Below are positions 16,226 through 26,038 of a stretch of 34,549 nucleotides of DNA, in pieces (within the stretch, counting starts at the first letter, position 1; every line of letters begins with the position of its first letter). The DNA comes from Acinetobacter nectaris CIP 110549 (lineage in GTDB: Bacteria > Pseudomonadota > Gammaproteobacteria > Pseudomonadales > Moraxellaceae). Under the pieces are notes generated by a model. The model had not been told where the DNA came from. It searched no databases and was given only the letters and a program-made list of their open reading frames with translations. Made by a program: the position numbers and the translations under genes. The DNA lies in NCBI RefSeq assembly GCF_000488215.1, contig NZ_KI530739.1, positions 1 to 34,549 of the forward strand. The letters are read 5' to 3'.

Positions 16226-17344
16226 ATGCAAGTAGGTATATTCTGTCCAATAGGAAATAATGGCTGGCTTATTTCAAAAAGCTCACCTCAATACAAACCA
16301 AGCTTTGAACTAAATAAAGAAATTGTTCAAAGTGCAGAAAAATATGGATTTGATTTTGCTCTATCAATGATTAAGTTACGTGGCTTTGGCGGAGAAACTG
16401 AATTTTGGGATTATAACCTAGAAAGCTTTACGCTGATGTCAGGCCTTGCTGCGGTTACATCTAGAATTAAAATTTATGCAACAGCAGCAACACTAGTTAT
16501 GCCACCAGCTATAGTCGCTCGTATGGCAACAACGATAGATTCTATTTCCAATGGAAGATTTGGATTAAATGTTGTTACAGGATGGCAACGACCTGAATAT
16601 AGTCAGATGGGTTTGTGGCCGGGTGATAGTTACTTTGGTAAACGCTATCAATATCTGTCAGAGTATGTACATGTTTTAAAAGATCTTTGGGGAACAGGAT
16701 CTTCTAACTTTAAAGGTGATTTTTTTCAAATGGAAGACTGTCAGGTCAAACCACAACCACAAGAAAAAATTAAAATTATTTGTGCAGGACAGTCTGATGA
16801 AGGCTTAGCATTTTCAGCGAAATATGCAGACTATAATTTTGTTTTTGGTAAAGGATTAAACACACCAACTGCCTTCGCCTCTATAAATGATCGCTTAAAA
16901 AAACAAACAGAAAAAACAGGGCGCAATGTTTCTACTTTAGCTTTATTCATGGTGATTGCAGATGAAACAGACAAAGCAGCAATGCAAAAGTGGCGAACTT
17001 ATAATGAGGGAGCAGATTTAGAAGCAATTGATTGGTTACAAGATCAAGGTGCAAAAGATAAAACTTCAGGAGGTGATACAAACATACGTCACATGGCTTC
17101 AAGTGTATCGCCTGTAAATATTAACATGGGCACACTTGTAGGTTCATATGAAAAAGTAGCTCAAATGCTCGATGAAATTGCAGAAGTTAAGGGCACAGAG
17201 GGAATTTTACTTACCTTCGATGATTTTGTGAAAGGCGTCGCAGACTTTGGGCAAAGAATTCAACCTCTCATGAAAAGTCGTATAAATGCAGATACTGAAG
17301 TCCCTTCTTTAATGAATGGATTAAAAGAGGAGAAACTCGCATGA
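16226..17344 (+). CDS. rutA: RutA, pyrimidine monooxygenase
   Basis: A 372-residue flavin-dependent (luciferase-like) monooxygenase that opens the uracil ring between N3 and C4 with O2 and reduced FMN from RutF, giving a ureidoacrylate product. The start [17 protein letters not shown], the [17 protein letters not shown] segment and [15 protein letters not shown] are characteristic of RutA. GAGG lies nine bases before the ATG. The gene ends in an ATGA overlap with rutB, so they are translationally coupled. It heads a seven-gene unit running to 22479. Confidence 0.96.
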   Translation: MQVGIFCPIGNNGWLISKSSPQYKPSFELNKEIVQSAEKYGFDFALSMIKLRGFGGETEFWDYNLESFTLMSGLAAVTSRIKIYATAATLVMPPAIVARMATTIDSISNGRFGLNVVTGWQRPEYSQMGLWPGDSYFGKRYQYLSEYVHVLKDLWGTGSSNFKGDFFQMEDCQVKPQPQEKIKIICAGQSDEGLAFSAKYADYNFVFGKGLNTPTAFASINDRLKKQTEKTGRNVSTLALFMVIADETDKAAMQKWRTYNEGADLEAIDWLQDQGAKDKTSGGDTNIRHMASSVSPVNINMGTLVGSYEKVAQMLDEIAEVKGTEGILLTFDDFVKGVADFGQRIQPLMKSRINADTEVPSLMNGLKEEKLA

Positions 17345-18051
17345 GTATTATTTGTGCAGATTTTACAGCAAAAGATAGCCCTGTCTTAGATGCAGTGCCT
17401 GAAAGTATTCAGTTAGATCCTAAGCAAACAGCGCTTATTGTGGTCGATATGCAAAATGCTTATACAAGCCTTGGAGGATATTTAGACTTAGCAGGATTTG
17501 ATGTCTCAAAGACTAAGCCAGTTGTAGAGAATATTCAAAAAGCAATTGATACTGCACATCAAGCAGGTATACAGGTTATTTTTTTCAAAAATGGATGGGA
17601 CTCTAATTACGTAGAAGCAGGAGGGGAAGGTTCACCAAACTTTCATAAGTCAAATGCATTAAAAACAATGAAGAAAAAACCTGAATTACAAGGAAAACTT
17701 TTGGCAAAAGGCGGGTGGGATTATGAACTTATTGATGATTTAAAACCTACTCCACAAGACATTGTTATTCAAAAGCCTCGCTATAGTGGATTCTTTAACA
17801 CCAACTTGGATAGTACTTTACGCTCAAAAGGAATTAGAAATTTAGTTTTCACGGGTATTGCGACAAATGTGTGTGTTGAATCAACACTTAGAGATGGTTT
17901 TTTCTTGGAATATTTTGGCATTTTATTAAGTGATGCATGTTATCAAGCGGGTGATATTTCTGCACAAGAAGCAACTTTATTTAATGTAAAAACATTCTTT
18001 GGTTGGGTTTCAGATACACAAGATTTTAGATCAACTTTTCAAGGAAAATAA
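17341..18051 (+). CDS. rutB: RutB, ureidoacrylate amidohydrolase
   Basis: A 236-residue isochorismatase-like hydrolase that cleaves ureidoacrylate (peracid) to aminoacrylate (peracid), CO2 and ammonia. The Asp-Lys-Cys triad can be placed: Asp36 in [11 protein letters not shown], Lys in [13 protein letters not shown], Cys in [17 protein letters not shown]. Length matches RutB. It overlaps rutA by four bases and is two bases from rutC. Confidence 0.95.
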   Translation: MSIICADFTAKDSPVLDAVPESIQLDPKQTALIVVDMQNAYTSLGGYLDLAGFDVSKTKPVVENIQKAIDTAHQAGIQVIFFKNGWDSNYVEAGGEGSPNFHKSNALKTMKKKPELQGKLLAKGGWDYELIDDLKPTPQDIVIQKPRYSGFFNTNLDSTLRSKGIRNLVFTGIATNVCVESTLRDGFFLEYFGILLSDACYQAGDISAQEATLFNVKTFFGWVSDTQDFRSTFQGK

Positions 18052-18053
18052 AT

Positions 18054-18437
18054 ATGCCAAAACAAGAAATTATCCCTAAAAATAGCCATCCTCCAATAGC
18101 ACCTTATGTACCTGCAACAAAAGCAAATAATATTGTATATGTATCAGGTACATTACCGCTAGATGAGCATCAAAATGTTGTCAATGTTGGAGATGCAAAA
18201 GCACAAACACATTATGTGCTAACAACAATTAAGAAAGTAATTGAGGAGGCAGGTGGCACAATGAATGACATTACCTTCAATTCTATTTTTATTAAAGACT
18301 GGAATGACTATACAGCTATAAATGAAGTTTATGCCGAGTATTTTCCTACAGAGAAACCAGCACGTTATTGTATTCAATGTGGTTTAGTAAAACCCGAAGC
18401 TCTGATCGAAATCTCATCTATTGCCCACCTTGAATAA
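18054..18437 (+). CDS. rutC: RutC, Rid-family 3-aminoacrylate deaminase
   Basis: A 127-residue Rid protein whose C-terminus [18 protein letters not shown] marks it as RutC and separates it from the other Rid protein at 9479. RutC hydrolyses the aminoacrylate formed by RutB, giving malonate semialdehyde and ammonia. It is packed two bases after rutB. Confidence 0.94.
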   Translation: MPKQEIIPKNSHPPIAPYVPATKANNIVYVSGTLPLDEHQNVVNVGDAKAQTHYVLTTIKKVIEEAGGTMNDITFNSIFIKDWNDYTAINEVYAEYFPTEKPARYCIQCGLVKPEALIEISSIAHLE

Positions 18438-18479
18438 GTATTACAAAAAATAAAGAGTTTGCTGATAAGGAGAAATATT

Positions 18480-19010
18480 ATGGCAACATCTACCCTCGAA
18501 AGCCCTGAAAAAAAAGTATTACTCACTGAAACACAAAAAAACTTTAGAAATGCGATGAGTCAATTGGCTGCTGCTGTCAATATTATTACCACCGATGGAC
18601 CTGCAGGAAGATCAGGATTTACAGCATCTGCCGTATGTAGTGTGACAGATGATCCACCAACCTTATTAGTTTGTCTAAATCGTAAAGCTTCCGTTTATCA
18701 AACATTTAAAGACAATGCCACACTCTGTGTAAATACACTCTCTGAGCAGCATGTTTCACTCTCTAATTCATTCGGTGGAAAAACACCCATGGAATCAAGA
18801 TTTAGTCAGGGAAAATGGAAGAAACTTGCGACTGGTGCACCTGTATTAGATGATGCTGTTGTTACTTTTGATTGCTCAATTAAACAGATTGTAAGCATGG
18901 GAACACATGATATTTTCTTTTGTGAAGTATTAGAAACCCGATCTAATCTTGGATCGCAGGGCTTAATTTACTTCGATCGTGCTTATCACCAACTTGTACG
19001 GCAGTATTAA
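18480..19010 (+). CDS. rutF: RutF, FMN reductase for RutA
   Basis: A 176-residue flavin reductase (split-barrel FMN-binding) that supplies reduced FMN to RutA. Visible family patterns are [19 protein letters not shown], the [20 protein letters not shown] core and the C-terminal [11 protein letters not shown] place the start at ATG 18480: AAGGAG lies eight bases upstream at 18467-18472, while a TTG at 18459 has none. The order here is rutABC-rutF-rutG, with rutD and rutE missing from between. Confidence 0.94.
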   Translation: MATSTLESPEKKVLLTETQKNFRNAMSQLAAAVNIITTDGPAGRSGFTASAVCSVTDDPPTLLVCLNRKASVYQTFKDNATLCVNTLSEQHVSLSNSFGGKTPMESRFSQGKWKKLATGAPVLDDAVVTFDCSIKQIVSMGTHDIFFCEVLETRSNLGSQGLIYFDRAYHQLVRQY

Positions 19011-19035
19011 GTATTAGATAGCAGGAGGATTGGTC

Positions 19036-20346
19036 ATGAAACAAAACTGGTTCAATACTTGGCAGAAATTTCAGGGTGATTTAGAAGAAACACCTGTTGG
19101 AATGAATGAATATTTACCGCTAGGACAATCTCTATTTTTAGGTGCTCAACATGCGTTTGCTATGTTTGGCGCCACAATTTTAGCACCTTTATTAATGGGG
19201 TTCGATCCAAGCCTCACAATGCTCATCACTGGTATAGGAACCATTTTATTCTTTTTAATTACAGGTGGCCATGTCCCAAGCTATTTAGGATCAAGTTTTG
19301 CATTTATTGGTGCTGTTGTTGCAGTAACAGGCTATTCAGGTGTAGGTGCCAATCAACATATTGGACTTGCATTAGGCGGTATAGTTGTTTGTGGCTTATT
19401 GTACAGCCTTGTAGGCTTTATAGTGACACGAGTCGGAACACGTTGGATTGAAAATTTACTTCCTCCAATCGTCACAGGTACGATCGTAATGATTATTGGG
19501 CTGAACTTAGCACCTGTAACGATAAAAAGTGTTGCAAGTAGTACTTTTGATACTTGGATGGCATTGATTACTGTTATATGTATTAGTTCTCTTGCTGTAT
19601 TTACAAAAGGAATGCTTAAACGCTTATTGTTATTGGTCGGTTTAATCGTTTCTTATGGAATTTACTTTGTACTTACCAATGTTCTTCACTTAGGAAAAGC
19701 CATCGATTTTTCGAGTGTTGAACAAGCCTCTTGGTTTGGCTTTCCAACATTACATGCACCTATCTTTACTATGCATGCTACTTTATTAATTGCTCCTGTT
19801 GTTATTATCTTAATTGCTGAAAACTTAGGTCATTTCAAAGCAGTGAGTGCTATGACAAATCAAGATATTTCACCATATATGGGACGCGCCTTTTTAGCTG
19901 ATGGTTTATGCACCACACTTTCAGGTTGTGTTGGTGGTACAGGAATGACAACCTATGCTGAAAATATTGGTGTAATGGCTGCTACGAAAATTTATTCAAC
20001 TATCGTATTTGTTATTGCAGGTGTATTTGCTATTGCTTTGGGTCTATCCCCTAAATTTGGTGCATTGATTAGTACAATTCCTATAGCAATCTTAGGAGGT
20101 ACATCAATTGTTGTATTTGGTTTAATTACAATATCGGGCATTCGTATTTGGTTAAATCATAAGATTGATTTCAGTCAAAACCATAATCTTTTTATTGCAG
20201 CCATTCCAATTATTATGGGAACTGGAAACTATTCAATTCATTTAGGAAGCTTCGATTTGGGGGGTATAGGTACAGCAACCTTTATCACAATCTTTCTTAA
20301 TGTTCTTTTAAATAAAACTATTAACCATTCTAAAGTAACTATTTAA
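19036..20346 (+). CDS. rutG: RutG, NCS2-family uracil permease
   Basis: A 436-residue inner-membrane NCS2 (nucleobase:cation symporter 2) permease with 12-14 hydrophobic segments. The substrate region shows LIAENLGHFKAV and TTYAENIGVMAATKIYS, with the conserved Glu residues. The start is ATG 19036, with AGGAGG at 19023-19028, seven bases upstream. Its place in the rut operon argues for pyrimidine (uracil/thymine) uptake. Confidence 0.94.
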   Translation: MKQNWFNTWQKFQGDLEETPVGMNEYLPLGQSLFLGAQHAFAMFGATILAPLLMGFDPSLTMLITGIGTILFFLITGGHVPSYLGSSFAFIGAVVAVTGYSGVGANQHIGLALGGIVVCGLLYSLVGFIVTRVGTRWIENLLPPIVTGTIVMIIGLNLAPVTIKSVASSTFDTWMALITVICISSLAVFTKGMLKRLLLLVGLIVSYGIYFVLTNVLHLGKAIDFSSVEQASWFGFPTLHAPIFTMHATLLIAPVVIILIAENLGHFKAVSAMTNQDISPYMGRAFLADGLCTTLSGCVGGTGMTTYAENIGVMAATKIYSTIVFVIAGVFAIALGLSPKFGALISTIPIAILGGTSIVVFGLITISGIRIWLNHKIDFSQNHNLFIAAIPIIMGTGNYSIHLGSFDLGGIGTATFITIFLNVLLNKTINHSKVTI

Positions 20347-20365
20347 AAATAGTAGGCATAATTAA

Positions 20366-21871
20366 ATGAATATAAAAGATACAAATATTATTGGGCATTA
20401 TATTAATGGTGAATTTCTTGAGCCAAGCTCAGAAATGCAAACTGTCTATAATCCTGCATTAGGTATAGGAAAAAAGAAGGTACTTCTCGCAGATGAAAAC
20501 ACTGTTGAACAGGCTATTCGGTGTGCTCATGTAGCTTTCCCTATATGGAGAGATACTCCTGTAGCAAAACGTACCAAAGTTATGTTCAAGTTTAAACAAC
20601 TATTAGAAGAAAATATGGAGTATTTATGCGAATTAATCGGGCAAGAACATGGGAAAATTTCTCATGATGCTATGGGAGAGATTCAGCGTGGAATTGAAAA
20701 TATTGAGTATGCTTGCAGTGCACCAGAATTATTAAAAGGTGAATTTTCTAAAAATGTTGGAACCAATATTGACTCTTGGAGTGAGTTTCAACCTCTAGGC
20801 ATCGTGGCAGGAATTACACCATTTAACTTTCCTGCTATGGTTCCTTTATGGATGTTTCCAATGGCAATAGTATGTGGAAATTGCTTTATCTTAAAGCCAT
20901 CAGAAAAAACGCCTTCAGCAGCCTTATTCCTTGCAGAACTTTTGACTCAAGCTGGTCTTCCCAAAGGTGTTTTTAATGTAGTGAATGGTAATAAAATTGC
21001 TGTTGACTATCTATTACAACATAATCTCATACAAGCGATAAGCTTTGTTGGTTCTACCTCTATAGCATCTTATATTTATGAGACTGCAACTAAATTTGGA
21101 AAACGTTGTCAAGCATTAGGCGGTGCCAAAAATCATGCTGTAGTTTTACCAGATGCTGACTTAGATAATGTAGCGAACTCACTACTCGGCGCTGCATTTG
21201 GGTCATCAGGTGAACGTTGTATGGCTTTATCTGTTGTAATAGCAGTTGGTGATCATATTGCAGATACATTAGTTAAAAAGCTAAAAATAGAAATAGAAAA
21301 ATTAAAGGTGGGAATTCACAGTAATACTCATAATGATTTTGGACCATTAATTAGTAAAGAACATAAAGAAAAAGTTGAATACTATATTACAAAGGCAGAA
21401 GAGGAAGGGGCAGAGATTGTAGTTGATGGTAGAGATACTAAGCCTTTAGGTTATGAAAATGGTTTCTTTGTAGGTGCTACACTCATGGATAAGATATCTC
21501 CTAATATGGAGAGTTATCAACATGAGATTTTTGGTCCTGTACTGCAAATTATCCGTGTAGAAAGTATTCAACAAGCGATGCAAATCATCAATAACCATAC
21601 TTATGGAAATGGAACTTGTCTCTATACAAAAGATGGGGAAGCTGCTCGTTATTTTTCCACACACATTCAAGTAGGAATGGTTGGTATAAATGTTCCTTTG
21701 CCGGTACCTGTTGCATATCACAGTTTTGGAGGATGGAAGAAATCCTTATTTGGAGATCTATATGCTTATGGACCTGATTCTGTAAGATTCTATACTCATC
21801 GTAAAACAATTACCCAACGTTGGGTAAGTAAAAATTTTATTGAAGAAAAACAATTTTCAATGCCTACGTAA
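20366..21871 (+). CDS. mmsA: CoA-acylating (methyl)malonate-semialdehyde dehydrogenase
   Basis: A 501-residue aldehyde dehydrogenase of the MmsA type, which converts malonate or methylmalonate semialdehyde to acetyl- or propionyl-CoA with loss of CO2 and reduction of NAD. Key stretches are GITPFNFPAMVPLWMFPMA, the QALGGAKNHAVVLPDADLD core and the catalytic Cys in SSGERCMAL (~285). Its place in the rut operon means malonate semialdehyde from RutC/RutD becomes acetyl-CoA, instead of being reduced to 3-hydroxypropionate as in E. coli. With thymine as substrate it would give propionyl-CoA. Confidence 0.93.
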   Translation: MNIKDTNIIGHYINGEFLEPSSEMQTVYNPALGIGKKKVLLADENTVEQAIRCAHVAFPIWRDTPVAKRTKVMFKFKQLLEENMEYLCELIGQEHGKISHDAMGEIQRGIENIEYACSAPELLKGEFSKNVGTNIDSWSEFQPLGIVAGITPFNFPAMVPLWMFPMAIVCGNCFILKPSEKTPSAALFLAELLTQAGLPKGVFNVVNGNKIAVDYLLQHNLIQAISFVGSTSIASYIYETATKFGKRCQALGGAKNHAVVLPDADLDNVANSLLGAAFGSSGERCMALSVVIAVGDHIADTLVKKLKIEIEKLKVGIHSNTHNDFGPLISKEHKEKVEYYITKAEEEGAEIVVDGRDTKPLGYENGFFVGATLMDKISPNMESYQHEIFGPVLQIIRVESIQQAMQIINNHTYGNGTCLYTKDGEAARYFSTHIQVGMVGINVPLPVPVAYHSFGGWKKSLFGDLYAYGPDSVRFYTHRKTITQRWVSKNFIEEKQFSMPT

Positions 21872-21885
21872 TCTAAGGAATATTT

Positions 21886-22479
21886 ATGTCTTTTATAGAA
21901 CAACTCGCAAATCGTCGTAGTATTTATGCGCTTGGAAAAGATGTAGAGCTTAGTGAATGTGAAATTAGTGAATTAATCCAAAAAGCTATACAGCTCAGTC
22001 CATCAGCATTTAATTCCCAGTCCTCAAGAGCAGTTATCTTATTTGATGAATTCCATACACAATTTTGGAATATTATATATAAAGCATTAGAAAAACTTGT
22101 TCCTGAAGATAAGATTATATCCACACTAAAGCGAATGAATAGTTTTTCTGCAGGAAAAGGTACAGTCTTATTTTATGAAGATCAGAAAGTCATTAGAGAT
22201 TTAGAAGAAAAATATGCCTTATATAGTGAAAACTTTAAAACGTGGTCAGAACATTCAACAGCTATGGCACAATTGGCTGTTTGGACAGCTCTATCTGAGA
22301 GAAAGATAGGAGCATCTTTACAACACTATAATCCAATTGCAGATGAAGAAATTGCAAAAGCTTTTGATGTCCCAAAACACTGGAAGTTATGTTCACAATT
22401 AGTATTTGGATCAATTGAGAACCCTCCGACAGAGAAAACTATAACTGTTGATAATACTCGTTTCAAAGTGATGCTATGA
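21886..22479 (+). CDS. Nitroreductase-family oxidoreductase (Frm2/Hbn1-like), not RutE
   Basis: A 197-residue FMN-binding nitroreductase-like protein. It begins FIEQLANRRSIYALGKD, with LSPSAFNSQSSRAVIL forming the usual FMN-contact region, a pattern I associate with the Frm2/Hbn1 and bacterial YdgI-like branch. E. coli RutE is of similar size and also nitroreductase-like but lacks these stretches, so I do not call this RutE. AAGGAA lies before the ATG, 14 bases from mmsA, so it is the last gene of the rut unit. It may be a second reductase for reactive aldehydes or flavin partner reactions. Confidence 0.8.
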   Translation: MSFIEQLANRRSIYALGKDVELSECEISELIQKAIQLSPSAFNSQSSRAVILFDEFHTQFWNIIYKALEKLVPEDKIISTLKRMNSFSAGKGTVLFYEDQKVIRDLEEKYALYSENFKTWSEHSTAMAQLAVWTALSERKIGASLQHYNPIADEEIAKAFDVPKHWKLCSQLVFGSIENPPTEKTITVDNTRFKVML

Positions 22480-22532
22480 TTATTTCATCCATCATTTGGC
22501 TTTAAAATAAGTAAAAAAAGCATGGCTCTATG

Positions 22533-22574
22533 ATTTCGTGCAAGCTTATCAAAACTGATAGTGATTGCACGAAA
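22533..22574. terminator. Hairpin ending the rut operon
   Basis: TTTCGTGCAA (22533-22542) pairs exactly with TTGCACGAAA (22565-22574), and TATCA pairs with TGATA around AAAC at the tip. It lies 54 bases after the last gene of the rut unit, followed by an A/T-rich stretch. It probably stops transcription. Confidence 0.5.
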
Positions 22575-22597
22575 CCATTTTAATTTTGAAAAACTAC

Positions 22598-22826
22598 TAA
22601 TTAACCCGAATCCTGCTTAAGGAATTAATTTAAGTTACTGTTTTATATATTTTTATATAAAATAAGTGCTTGGCTTTACAATCTAGTATAACGAATAGAC
22701 TGATTTCCCTTTAAAAAAACAGCTCTGAGTGACTAAAATTGTATGCTACATAATTTCAATACTTGATAAAAATACCATAAGCGAATGATTTTAAAATAAA
22801 AGCTTAAACAGGATTCAGGTTAATTA
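22598..22826. mobile_element. Possible 229-bp MITE-like element with 24-bp ends
   Basis: Bases 22598-22621 and 22803-22826 are inverted copies that agree at 22 of 24 positions; the core reads CAGGATTC in one strand. The 180 bases between hold no gene. Short non-coding DNA between good terminal repeats is the pattern of a MITE or a shrunken insertion sequence. No clean target duplication is seen, so this is a suggestion only. Confidence 0.45.
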
Positions 22827-22842
22827 ACCTAAGTATAAACAT

Positions 22843-23260
22843 TCGCTCATGTTTTAATAACTAAAAGAAGCTCTCAGCAACTGCATTATCATTACAATTT
22901 CCTCACTACTCCTCATACTTCTTTCGAGATTATGATATTTGCAAATGTTTGCCATTCATGGCTTGTGTATTGACTGCATTAGTCTGATTTGAGGGTTCTT
23001 CGCAATATAGCAATCAATAATGCATTTAAAATAGATTTGTAATTATTCTGAATTTCATCGACTAACCACAACAAATCTTAGAAACGAATCAATGACGACA
23101 GCGATATAATTATCTCTCGTGTGTAAGAGTATACGTAATGTCAGTCACCCTGAGAAATACAATTTCGCAAGGATTAAGATGATTAGGATTAAATTGTCGA
23201 TCTAAAGTGTTTGCAGCAATGACTGTTGGACTGTGCTATACGTTTACGATAACCACGCTG
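22843..23260 (-). pseudogene. IS3-family transposase (OrfB) remnant
   Basis: On the minus strand pieces of an IS3 OrfB can be read in different frames: TLDRQFNPNHPCE near 23190-23230, then VTDITYTLTHERDNYIAVVI (about 23084-23143), and GNCNDNAVAESFF (about 22865-22905), where the usual Tyr of GNCYDNA is lost and a stop follows. These are the family's WVTDITYI and GNCYDNAVAESFF blocks. Frames are broken by several indels, so it is dead. It lies in the 938-base gap between the rut operon and nupC. I see no other gene there. Confidence 0.75.
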
Positions 23261-23417
23261 TGTTTAAACTCACCTGATTTCATTAAGTCAATGTACTCAA
23301 TTAATTCGTCATTTTCACCAATCTCTTTCAAATCACAGTGAGTCTTGCGATAGTTGGCATACTTATAGCTTAGATTTAGATAATAAAATTTATATTCATA
23401 TTATTAGAGAAATTCCT

Positions 23418-24662
23418 ATGTCTGAATACCGTGGCTTAATTGGAATATTGATTCTGTTGCTCATTGGTTTTATTTTTTCCAATAACAGAAGAATGATTAA
23501 GATACGTACCATTTTGCCTGCATTGGGTTTGCAGTTTGCATTGGGAATCTTAATTTTATATGTTCCATTTGGGAAATATTTATTTGAACAACTCGCGGTA
23601 GGTTTCAATAAAATTATTAGTTACTCTGATGCAGGGAGCGCTTTTCTTTTTGGACCCCTTGTTGGTAGTAAAATGAATACGGTCTTTGATGGCGCAGGCT
23701 TTATTTTTGCTTTTAGAGTACTTCCAACCATTATTTTTGTTACAGCACTCATTACTATTTTGTATTACCTTAAAATTATGAATGTATTTATTCGTGTTTT
23801 AGGTGGTGCATTTCAAAAAGTATTAAACATTAGTAAAGTAGAATCGTTTGCCGCGGTTACAACCATTTTTATTGGTCAAAATGAGCTACCTGCTGCACTC
23901 CGTCCATTTTTACTTAAAATGAATAAAAATGAACTGTTTACTGTAATGTGTAGTGGTATGGCTGCTGTATCTGGATCAGTATTGGTTGGTTATGCAGGTC
24001 TTGGTGTACCTATGACATATTTGCTTGCAGCTTCTTTAATGGCTATTCCGGGTGGTATTTTATTTGCAAGATTACTTAGCCCTGCAACTGAAGTTTCACA
24101 AGTAGAAGTAAAAGAAATATCTTTTGGTGAAAACAAACCAACCAATATTATTGAAGCTGCTGCAAGTGGTGCCATGCTCGGTCTTAAAATTGCTGCTGGT
24201 GTTGGTACTGTTATTATGGTTTTTGTCGGTTTACTGGCATTACTGAATGGTCTAGTTGGTGGAATTGGTGGAATATTTGGATTCTCAGATTTATCAATTA
24301 ACTCAATTTTCGGCTATGTTTTATCTCCACTTGCATATTTAATGGGAGTAGATTGGAATGATGCATCGCTTGCAGGTGCATTACTTGGTCAAAAATTGGC
24401 AATTAATGAGTTTGTTGCGTATTTAGGTTTAGCACCTCATCTAGCAGATCACAGCATTTCACCACATACTGCTGCAATTATTTCATTTGGTCTTTGTGGT
24501 TTTGCAAACTTTAGTTCAATTGGTATTGTTATTGGTGCATTTAGTGTTGTAGAGCCAAGTCTAACACCAGTTTTGTCTAAACTTGCATTACGCGCACTCT
24601 TGGCAGCCACTCTCTCTAATTTAATGAGTGCAACAATTGCAGGCATTTGTTTATTTTTATAA
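23418..24662 (+). CDS. nupC: NupC-type concentrative nucleoside transporter
   Basis: A 414-residue inner-membrane CNT-family symporter for nucleosides. It starts with GLIGILILLLIGFIFSNNRR, has VLPTIIFVTALITILYYL, and IGQNELPAALRPFL in the substrate-binding region, and ends with GLCGFANFSSIGIVIGA, all known CNT patterns. Length fits E. coli NupC (400). It is separated from the rut operon by IS debris but makes functional sense beside it: imported nucleosides would feed bases to the Rut route once split, although no nucleosidase or phosphorylase is in this window. Confidence 0.92.
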   Translation: MSEYRGLIGILILLLIGFIFSNNRRMIKIRTILPALGLQFALGILILYVPFGKYLFEQLAVGFNKIISYSDAGSAFLFGPLVGSKMNTVFDGAGFIFAFRVLPTIIFVTALITILYYLKIMNVFIRVLGGAFQKVLNISKVESFAAVTTIFIGQNELPAALRPFLLKMNKNELFTVMCSGMAAVSGSVLVGYAGLGVPMTYLLAASLMAIPGGILFARLLSPATEVSQVEVKEISFGENKPTNIIEAAASGAMLGLKIAAGVGTVIMVFVGLLALLNGLVGGIGGIFGFSDLSINSIFGYVLSPLAYLMGVDWNDASLAGALLGQKLAINEFVAYLGLAPHLADHSISPHTAAIISFGLCGFANFSSIGIVIGAFSVVEPSLTPVLSKLALRALLAATLSNLMSATIAGICLFL

Positions 24663-25022
24663 TCATCGAAGGTATATACAACCTACATCTTAACAAATTA
24701 TTATGAATATAGATTTGGGCTAGGATGTTTGTTGCAATATTACTTGTATCTGTAAACCTAGAGTTAGAGGTTGCAGGTATTAACATTGTTTCAGCTTTAA
24801 CCAGTAGTAATGTATGAATAATATGTGAGCTTGCAAAGCGTTCAGATATCAAAAGTAGTTTTCACAATATATTATTTTCTGTTTGAATCAGTTTAGTTAA
24901 ATAATACCTCACAAAAAAATTGCCGCTAATCAATTGATTGTATTAACTTTTACTTAATATGGCATAGGTCTTTAGCAGTAGAAAGTTACTTATTTTGATA
25001 AAGGTATCGAAGCTTAATTCTA
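24663..25022. other. Gap without a recognised gene
   Basis: No convincing gene or structure is seen. A 78-codon minus-strand frame with a TTG start (24616-24852) overlaps the 3' end of nupC, has no ribosome site, and resembles nothing I know. The region probably holds the 3' flanks of nupC and of the kfrA-like gene, which converge here. Confidence 0.4.
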
Positions 25023-25907
25023 CTAGATCAAATTCTGTTGTTCCCCTAGTTCTTTTGCAGCACTAATTTTCTTAATCTGCTTTTGCAAATCGTCTTTTTC
25101 TTTTTGGAGTAGAAGTACTTTATGTATTAATTCTTCATTTTTAGTTGTTAATACTGCTTCTGTACGTGATATGTCAGCATTTTCTTTGCTTAAAACATCT
25201 ATTTTTTGCTGTAAGTAAGTACGCTCCTCTTTCAGTTCTATTTCTAGTTTTTCATTTCTTTTTTGTACATCAGAAATCATTTGCTGTGCTTGCTGTTGTA
25301 AATAATTGTGTTGCTGTTCAATAATCTTTTTATGATTCTCATACTGCACTTGATTTGTTGTTAAAACTTTTTCGTAATTGACTTCTATTTTATTAATTTC
25401 TAATTTCGACTTGTTTTGAATATCTTCAATTTCACTGTGATACTTCTTATCTTGTGTTGCTATTTGTTCATCATATTGTTCTTTAACAATTGATAATCTC
25501 GCTATTTGCTCATTTCGCTCCTTTTCTAATAATTCGATTTTTTCTTGATATTGCTCAGCTTCGGACTGAAGTTTTTCAAATGCTTCGCTTGTAATCTGAA
25601 GCTCTGCATGTGTTGCTTCGAATTGGCTTAAATAGCTTTCTGAAAGTGTGTTAACTCGTTCTGATAGAATTTTGCTTATTGCCTCTTCCACAGCAATTTT
25701 TTCATTATCTTTGAGCTCAAGAGTCTTCGTTTTTTCTTTATTTAATTTTTCAGCTTCATATTCTTTTCTATATTTTTGTACTGTAACGCTAGAGCCACCG
25801 ACAAGTTCTAATATTTCTCTATTTGTAAAATCTGCTTGTTGTTCTTCCAACGTTGCACATGCTTCAAAAACTTGTTCTTTCGTCACTGCTTTCTTTAATT
25901 TTCTCAT
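25023..25907 (-). CDS. KfrA-like DNA-binding coiled-coil protein
   Basis: A 294-residue protein with an N-terminal helical DNA-binding domain (about 1-55, VTKEQVFEACATLEEQQADF, GGSSVTVQKYRKEYE) matching the KfrA N-terminal domain, followed by about 200 residues of continuous heptad-rich coiled coil (85-285). KfrA of IncP plasmids forms filaments, binds its own promoter and helps plasmid upkeep. Five tandem 9-bp repeats just upstream (25930-25974) are probably its operator. AAGGA lies before the ATG. It lies downstream of the mob genes on the same strand. Confidence 0.82.
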   Translation of the reverse strand: MRKLKKAVTKEQVFEACATLEEQQADFTNREILELVGGSSVTVQKYRKEYEAEKLNKEKTKTLELKDNEKIAVEEAISKILSERVNTLSESYLSQFEATHAELQITSEAFEKLQSEAEQYQEKIELLEKERNEQIARLSIVKEQYDEQIATQDKKYHSEIEDIQNKSKLEINKIEVNYEKVLTTNQVQYENHKKIIEQQHNYLQQQAQQMISDVQKRNEKLEIELKEERTYLQQKIDVLSKENADISRTEAVLTTKNEELIHKVLLLQKEKDDLQKQIKKISAAKELGEQQNLI

Positions 25908-25929
25908 AAAACATTCCTTTTCTTAAACC

Positions 25930-25974
25930 AACTAAACTGACTAAATTAAGTAAACTAACTAAACTAACTAATTG
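25930..25974. promoter_or_regulatory. Five tandem 9-bp repeats before the kfrA-like gene
   Basis: Units of nine bases, consensus AACTAAACT, run from 25930: AACTAAACT, GACTAAATT, AAGTAAACT, AACTAAACT, AACTAATTG. They end 23 bases upstream of the kfrA-like start codon (minus strand). KfrA proteins are known to repress themselves through repeated operator sites, so this is probably the binding site. Confidence 0.6.
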
Positions 25975-26038
25975 AACTTTATTAAAGTTTAGGCCAAATC
26001 AAAAACAAGATGTAAACTTCAGTGCTGCAGTTTTGTAA

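Noticed and set aside
21886..22479. Calling this gene rutE
   Set aside because: Its position and family fit, but the visible sequence follows the Frm2/Hbn1-like branch and not the E. coli RutE pattern I recall.
24616..24852. 78-codon minus-strand frame after nupC
   Set aside because: It has a TTG start, no ribosome site, overlaps nupC and resembles no family.
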